Positions 58,714-64,000 of a DNA stretch of 64,000 nucleotides are shown here, one piece after another. The notes beneath the pieces are model-generated. The model searched no databases. It was not told the origin of the DNA and saw only the letters and a program-made list of their open reading frames with translations. Both the position numbers and the translations under genes were made by a program. The number at the start of each line of letters is the position of its first letter. The stretch's first letter is position 1. This DNA is from Tritrichomonas musculus (Eukaryota > Parabasalia > Tritrichomonadida > Tritrichomonadidae): positions 4,278,001-4,342,000 of the forward strand of contig JAPFFF010000006.1 of the NCBI GenBank assembly GCA_039105265.1, written 5' to 3'.

Positions 58714-59813
58714 TCATTTCTTTTTCAAAATAATGGCTCTGGCTGCTTGTCTAGCGGTATTATACTTTTCTTTTGGAACAATCCTTTTTAAAGTAATTTC
58801 TATGTTATCGTTTATCATAGAATAACTTCTGGCAAGATGCAATGATTCACCTTTGATAGAAATCTTTTCCTCTGAATTATCTCTGTCAAAAAAATTGTCT
58901 ACATGTTTTAAACTAATCAAGAGATTCTTTCCAGTCGAACCATACATCGGCCTTACATTAGGAGCTGATTTTATCCATGGATGATGTAGGCATTGTTCAA
59001 CTGAAATTCTTCTACAAGGATCAGGATCTAGCATCTTTGTAATTAAATCACGTGGGTCATCTGGGATGAAAGAAGGAAACAAAAAATCAGTTTTTCTAAT
59101 TTGCTCTAAAAGTTGACTCTGATTTCTTTTTGTCCATGGTAACACACCAACAAGCATTGCATATGCTATGACTCCTTCTGACCAAACATCGCTTTTTCTT
59201 CCATCATAAGTACTTCCAATTATACATTCAGGTGAAGCATAACATACTGATCCACATGGGGTGTTTGCCAAACCTTGTGAATTGACAAATCTTGAGAGTC
59301 CAAAATCACCAAATTTGATTCTTCCCAATCCATTAAAAAATAGTTTTTCAGGTTTCAAATCTCTATGCACAATTCCTAAAGAAAGAACATATTGAAGTCC
59401 TACAATAATCTTCTTCAGATAATACTTAGCTTCTAGCACACTAAAAGTCTGGTGTTCGATAATGTATTTAAAAAGATCACCATTGGGACAATGCTTCATA
59501 ATTAAATATAATAGAATTGACTATCTTTAATTAAATCATATAATTGCCCAACCCCTGGATGATGGAGCTGCTGAATCATTCGTATTTCGGTTTCAAAATG
59601 AGTTGTTTGATTACCAATTAAAACATTTGATATTGGGACAATTTTGCATGCATATTGATGGTTGGTTTGTATATCTTGAACAATCTTTACAAAAGAAAAA
59701 AAACCTCTGCCAATTTCACCACAAATTTTATATATTCCTCCAATAAGGTTGCAAGCTGGATTATTAATTTGAATTTGATTTAGATGAATTTGTTGAACAA
59801 CAGTTTTATTCAT
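58714..59813 (-). pseudogene. CAMK-type protein kinase with one frameshift
   Basis: Two adjacent minus-strand frames make up one kinase. The first (59813-59502) has MNKTVVQQIHLNQIQ, EIGRGFFSFVKI and YACKIVPIS. The second (59499-58714) has CPNGDLFKYI, IVHRDLKPEKLF, FGDFGLSRF, YASPEC and DVWSEGVIAYAM. About two extra bases near 59500 separate them. All other kinase parts are intact, so the break is recent or an assembly error. The catalytic loop has K in place of the Asn of HRDLKPEN, which would weaken metal binding. A C-terminal extension follows (ITLKRIVPKEKYNTARQAAR). Confidence 0.85.
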
Positions 59814-59889
59814 GTTAAATTTAATTTTGCAAAAATTTATTCAAAAATAATTCTAATAAATTTATTCAAAATATTTTGAGAAAATAATA

Positions 59890-60257
59890 AACTAAGTTTT
59901 TTAATTTGTCCCTTCTTATCGTCCTCTCAAATTTGAATAAAGCTAAATATTTTTTTTTAAGTTATTAAGGCATGAATACCTTCATTCATTTCAGGTCGAG
60001 GCTCCCGCTATTACCTTAACCAATTGGGCTTAGCCCTCAAAGGCTCCCAAAGCTATTTAAAAGGTATTTTTCCTGAATAAAAAACTTTTTTATATTCTTT
60101 TTTTTTTATTTTCATCTTCTCAAAATTGAAAGATATGGTATTTTAAAAAAAATAATTTGTCCCTACTTATCGTCCTACTTTCTGAAGACTCATAGAAAAT
60201 TTGAATTAAAAACTCTCAATTTTTTTGTGAATAAGGTAATAATTAAAAAACTTAGTT
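59890..60257. mobile_element. 368-bp MITE with TA target duplication
   Basis: The tips AACTAAGTTTTTTAATT are perfect 17-bp inverted repeats with TA on both sides (59888-59889 and 60258-60259). Inside, TTTGTCCC[TC]... words recur as an internal direct repeat near 59906 and 60156, and a GC-richer segment (about 59970-60055) has GGGCTTAGCCC. It has no gene. Confidence 0.8.
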
Positions 60258-60534
60258 TAATCTCAATTTTTTTAAGGCTGCGGTTCTGAGGACATTCAAA
60301 ATCGAGCTTTTTGAATGTTATTCGTTATTTTTTGAGACGTATTGAAAATCATCCGTTATAATTTTTTTAATAGAAATCATCAAAATGATTATATCTTTAT
60401 AAAACAGGAGTAAAAAGAAAATATTAAGCTGGATATTAATATTTTTCATATAATTTACATATTTAATAATATTTCAGTTATAAATATTGATGCTTTGTAA
60501 AATGTTGAATATCGAGAACACTATTTAAAAGAAT

Positions 60535-61050
60535 GATTTTTGGTAGGGTGGTCAAATCGGCCCAAAATAATATTTTTTAAAAATCATGGGCCAAAATGTG
60601 GGCCAAGATGGGTTAATGTCGGTCAAAAATAATAAATAAATATCACATATATTTTTTTAAATATATAAATATATTAATATAATTATCGTTTTATATCTTT
60701 TTAAAAGTATTTTTTTCTGCTAATTTAATAAATTGAATGCGATAAAACTATATTAAATAATATCTAATTTGATAGTTTTTTTATCGTTTTCATCAGAAAT
60801 ATTGAGAATCCAAAAAATAAATATATCTTCCTAAAAGTTTTTAATATTAAATAAACTAACCTATTTTTATTATATATAATGGTCATAAATATAATTTAAA
60901 TAAATAAAACAATAAAAAGCATATATAAAATTTTGGCCCAACTTGGCCCAAGTTTTCTCACAAATTTTGAATAATTCAGAGGATATTTGGCAATTAAATT
61001 TGGGCTGACTTGGGTAAAGTTGGGCAAACTTGGGCCAAAATTTTGCATTC
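60535..61050. repeat. Repeat region with recurring GGGCCAA/TTGGCCC words
   Basis: Words such as TCGGCCCAAA, GGGCCAAGATGGG, TTGGCCCAACTTGGCCCAAG and CTTGGGCCAAAA recur in both orientations at the two sides of an AT-rich core. It looks like a decayed foldback element. Ends are uncertain. Confidence 0.45.
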
Positions 61051-61260
61051 AAAATAAATCAATATATCAGTATATTTATATCTTCCTATGAAGTTAAGAG
61101 GCAATTTAAGAATTAAAATAATAATAATTAAAGATATCCTTAATTATTATATTATTATTTAACTTTTCATTAGTAAATATGAAATGTATTTCTAAAATTA
61201 TGATTATATGACATAAACAAAATGTTTAATGCAGCTTTTTTAATTTAACAAATTTTGCAA

Positions 61261-61416
61261 TTCACTTTTTGAGCCTTCAGCTCAAAAAGTGAAGAAAATT
61301 TTGTAATTCTCGCGGACACTTTTTGAATATTTTTTATTAAAAAGTTGTATAAGTAACATTATTTTAACATAAAAAGTTATGTTTTCAAAGTATTCAAAAA
61401 GTGGCCTTACGAGAAT
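61261..61416. repeat. Two nested inverted repeats
   Basis: A 13-bp-arm hairpin (TTCACTTTTTGAG/CTCAAAAAGTGAA) lies at 61261-61293. A larger imperfect inverted repeat, ATTCTCGCGGACACTTTTTG against CAAAAAGTGGCCTTACGAGAAT, lies at 61306-61416. These are small MITE-like or hairpin structures without a gene. Confidence 0.6.
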
Positions 61417-61835
61417 TAAACATTTGAGATATTGAATAGTTTACATCATTTTCATTGAATATTTTAAAACCCAATATTTTGTCTCCTGCCGAATATTTTT
61501 TAATGAAAATAATATATGACATATAATATCCTATAAAGATTTAAATATATTAAAATCGAGCTTTTTTATCCAATTTCCTAGTTCTCGCACCTCTGAATTT
61601 TCAATGAAGTGATCACTTCATTATAACAAAAAATTTTTTTTTCTAAATATTAAAATCAATAATATTCATGAAATTTTTTTTATGACTTAATTCTATGGTA
61701 AATATTCAATTTATTTCTTTCCGATTATTATGGCCAATTTTTTGAGTAATTTGTCCTTTCAGTATTTTAGATTTTCACCTATATTCAACCATTTTTCGAT
61801 TCAACCGAAAAGTTTAAACTTTAAATTTTCAATCA
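61417..61835. other. Intergenic, AT-rich
   Basis: No gene seen. The leader of the BAR-domain gene lies at its right end, with CCGAAAAGTTTAAAC just before it. Confidence 0.5.
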
Positions 61836-62564
61836 ATGTGGAAGAAGTTTAAACAATCAACCTCTCGAACAGTTGAACGTGTCAAGAATGTCGGAAAGGA
61901 TGACATTGAAAAAGAAAATCCAGCTTATTCTCAAGCTCTTGACAAATATTCTGATATGAAGAATCACATTATTGTTTTTCTTGACAATATAGACAAGTTC
62001 CTTGACCCTGTGAAGAAAGAAGGAAAAGATCTCGTCGAAGTTTCAAAATGCGTTGAAAAGGACACGGTTACTGTTGAACCTGTACATTTAGTTTCTGATG
62101 AATTTTGCTCTTATTTGAAAACAGTTTCCGGAAGCATACCCACTAGGATCGAACAAAGAATTAGAACCGAAATTGAAGCACCATTAAAAGAACTTCAAGC
62201 CAAGTTTAAAGAATATTCAAAGATGAAGGCTGACCACAAAGACTTACATCTTCTTCTAAATTCAAACAAGCAAAAGCTTGAAAAGCTCCAGAAAGCAAAC
62301 AAAGAAAAAGAAAAAGACAAGTTGGCTGAATATCAAAGAAAAGTTGATACAAAAACAGAATCATTGAATTCATTGGAAACTCAATTCATTAATGAGATCA
62401 ACTTACAGTGGTCCAACAGGTTTTACAATATTCACAGACTTTATGTCAACTTTTCCAAAATCTTATTTGATTTCTTGACTTACACATGTGAGGAATCTCA
62501 GAAGCTTCAAACAGCCCTCGGTGGTGATGTTCTTTCAAAGAATTATAGCCAAATTAATCAATAA
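61836..62564 (+). CDS. BAR-domain protein (amphiphysin/BIN3-like)
   Basis: This 242-residue, almost entirely helical protein begins MWKKFKQSTSRTVERV with an amphipathic N-terminal helix and continues with ALDKYSDMKNHIIVFLDNID and the BAR-type LEKLQKANKEKEKDKLAEYQ. It ends soon after the bundle (LQTALGGDVLSKNYSQINQ). The length equals a BAR domain without SH3. BAR proteins bend membranes, acting in endocytosis. The N-terminal amphipathic helix suggests an N-BAR member. It stands alone on the plus strand. Confidence 0.9.
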   Translation: MWKKFKQSTSRTVERVKNVGKDDIEKENPAYSQALDKYSDMKNHIIVFLDNIDKFLDPVKKEGKDLVEVSKCVEKDTVTVEPVHLVSDEFCSYLKTVSGSIPTRIEQRIRTEIEAPLKELQAKFKEYSKMKADHKDLHLLLNSNKQKLEKLQKANKEKEKDKLAEYQRKVDTKTESLNSLETQFINEINLQWSNRFYNIHRLYVNFSKILFDFLTYTCEESQKLQTALGGDVLSKNYSQINQ

Positions 62565-63315
62565 AGAAAGAGTTAATATTTTAATCTCATACTTTTTTTT
62601 TTCAAGACGATAAATAATTTTCTAACAACATATCTATTAAATCAATAAAACTATATTTGTAGGATTATGGGCTTGTGCCAATAAATGGCGTTGTCCAAAA
62701 TGGGAGTTGCCAAAAATTTATATTGAGTATTTCAATTTCTTTTTGATAGGTTTTTTATATTCCAATTCTCGAGATCGATAATCGATTCACTTTTTGATAT
62801 CTATTAATGAAATATACATTGATACTGGAGAGTTTAAATATATAAATTGTATCAATTAAACTTTTTGATAAACACATAATCATTTTTTATATCACATTTC
62901 ATATATGATATTATAATATTCTCGACATCAGATTTTGAAACTGATAATTAGATATCAAATGCAAAAAAATGACGTTTTTGATATCGATTCTCAAAATAAC
63001 AAGCAGACTATTTGCCAAAAGTTTTTGGATCAACTCATTTTTTTTTACTCATAATTATTTCAAACATCATATGCTAACCTCTACTAAATTATGCTAATGC
63101 ATTTGCAATTTCATAATATATAATATCGTAGCAAAAATATATTTAAAGATATTCAAAAAAATCAGAACTTATCAAAAAGTTCGTCAAATTTAATAAGTGA
63201 AGTGATAATATTAAAATAACGTACAATGCATGATAACATCAAAATTCAATAAAAATATTTTTCTCTATTTCATTTTTACAATATTTCTAACTATACAATT
63301 ATAAATTGGTAGAAA
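62565..63315. other. Intergenic, AT-rich
   Basis: The gap separates the BAR gene and the next convergent gene. No gene seen. Confidence 0.5.
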
Positions 63316-64000
63316 TCAAACACCTGATTTTTCAAAATCTTGAATTTCTTTCATCTGCTTATTCCTTAGCTCAATGAGCTTGTTACATTTTTGGAAATAC
63401 ATATGCCTTTTTTCAGTTAATGTTTGATTTAAGTTTTGTATTTCATCAAAAGCTTCTTGATTTTCTGGAGAGAGGTCTGGAACAATTTGCTCAAGTTCTT
63501 TTGCAAGTTGAGTTAATTTTGAATTTTTGTTTTCTGCTTTTGCACAATTTGCGAGTAGTTTACGAATATGGTCTTTTTGTTCTTCAATTTCGACCAATAT
63601 AGTTGATTTTTTAATTTCAGATATTTGTTCTTTAAGATTGCTTTGCTGACCTTTCGTCAATTTTAATCGATCTTTCATCATTTCTAGTTCATCACGTGAA
63701 GAATCCACTTCACATGATAACTTGATAACAGAGAACGAAGAGAGTTCTTGACGTAATTTTGTTATCTCTTCTGTATTTAAGTCACTTTGTTCTTGAAATT
63801 GGCCAATTGCAGCAGAAAACGTTCCTTCTCCTATTGCGGCGTTTAAAGATGGAACTTGTTCAGAAAAAACATATCGAGTATTGACAGCACATCGATTTTG
63901 GAATAGTAAACGATCTTTTAAACGTAAATATTGATTTCGCATTGGCATAACTTCAGTTTTTAAAGCGTGAATATCAGCTGCCAAAAGTTCGTACAAATGA
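63316..64000 (-). CDS. Coiled-coil protein, C-terminal part (5' end outside window)
   Basis: The open frame runs from the right edge to 63316 and covers about 228 residues. It is rich in heptads (SELEMMKDRLKLTKGQ style, KELEQIVPDLSPENQEAF). The start is off the window. The helical content and several acidic/basic heptads suggest a cytoskeletal or ciliary protein, but no homolog is recognised. Confidence 0.7.
   Translation of the reverse strand, partial: HLYELLAADIHALKTEVMPMRNQYLRLKDRLLFQNRCAVNTRYVFSEQVPSLNAAIGEGTFSAAIGQFQEQSDLNTEEITKLRQELSSFSVIKLSCEVDSSRDELEMMKDRLKLTKGQQSNLKEQISEIKKSTILVEIEEQKDHIRKLLANCAKAENKNSKLTQLAKELEQIVPDLSPENQEAFDEIQNLNQTLTEKRHMYFQKCNKLIELRNKQMKEIQDFEKSGV

Noticed and set aside
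59960-60065. tRNA-like words in the GC-richer centre of a MITE (TGGTTAAGG and CCTCGACC on the minus strand)
   Set aside because: Partial A- and B-box resemblance only; no cloverleaf can be folded.

Overview
The window looks like nuclear DNA of a parabasalid protist, most like Tritrichomonas. It is very AT-rich. No introns are visible, and the reading frames are separated by long AT-rich gaps. Many genes start 8-20 nt after a trichomonad Inr-type element (TCA-Y-T-W). The gene families are characteristic: BspA-like leucine-rich surface protein, DUF3447-type ankyrin proteins, an ankyrin plus TKL-kinase pseudogene, large kinase families with altered catalytic motifs, a Tubby-like fold candidate and a Maverick/Polinton. 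The species assignment is inferred from family content, not from a marker gene.

Positions 1-14935 are the right-hand part of a Polinton (Maverick); its left end lies outside the window. Visible parts are the N-terminal region of a protein-primed family B DNA polymerase, a major capsid protein, a packaging ATPase, a retroviral-type integrase, a penton-like minor capsid gene, a Ulp1/adenain-like protease, an HNH protein and about nine small or unassigned proteins. The element looks young and nearly whole, with about two breaks. One break is a 1.22 kb Mutator-like non-autonomous transposon (10671-11890) inserted in the penton-like gene. The Polinton itself appears to have landed inside an older Kolobok-like transposase gene (14936-15730), so this is a nest of elements. 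Several Polinton proteins share a short G-V/I-Q-T-E/D or T-Q-T motif resembling dynein light chain (LC8) ligands.

Positions 15.7-17.3 kb hold small inverted-repeat elements with TTAA or TA target duplications. From 17.3 to 31 kb are host genes: a long acidic-repeat pseudokinase, two decayed genes placed head to head (an unknown cysteine/proline-linked surface-like gene and a LysM-GH19 peptidoglycan/chitin hydrolase gene), a BspA-like membrane protein, an ankyrin protein, a DUF2828/vWA protein related in style to Ro60, and a tRNA-like gene whose anticodon reads UCA. From 31 to 41 kb are an atypical CAMK-type kinase, a 1.9 kb long-TIR transposon with 8-bp duplications, a GH14 beta-amylase with an acidic tail, the ankyrin-kinase pseudogene and a small bacterial-type kinase.

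From 41 to 64 kb are two long proteins and one edge-truncated protein with coiled-coil features, an OSBP-family lipid transfer protein, a candidate tail-anchored SAP/LEM-like nuclear membrane protein, a SAGA Hfi1/TADA1-like subunit, a Tubby-like candidate, histone H2A with an E2F-like promoter site, a CAMK kinase with one frameshift, and a BAR-domain protein. Several MITEs, a 645-bp foldback element with a GC-rich core, three homopolymer runs of 28-34 nt and a decayed gene fill the gaps. The host genes form no operon; they act in separate processes (surface adhesion, signalling, starch degradation, lipid traffic, chromatin).
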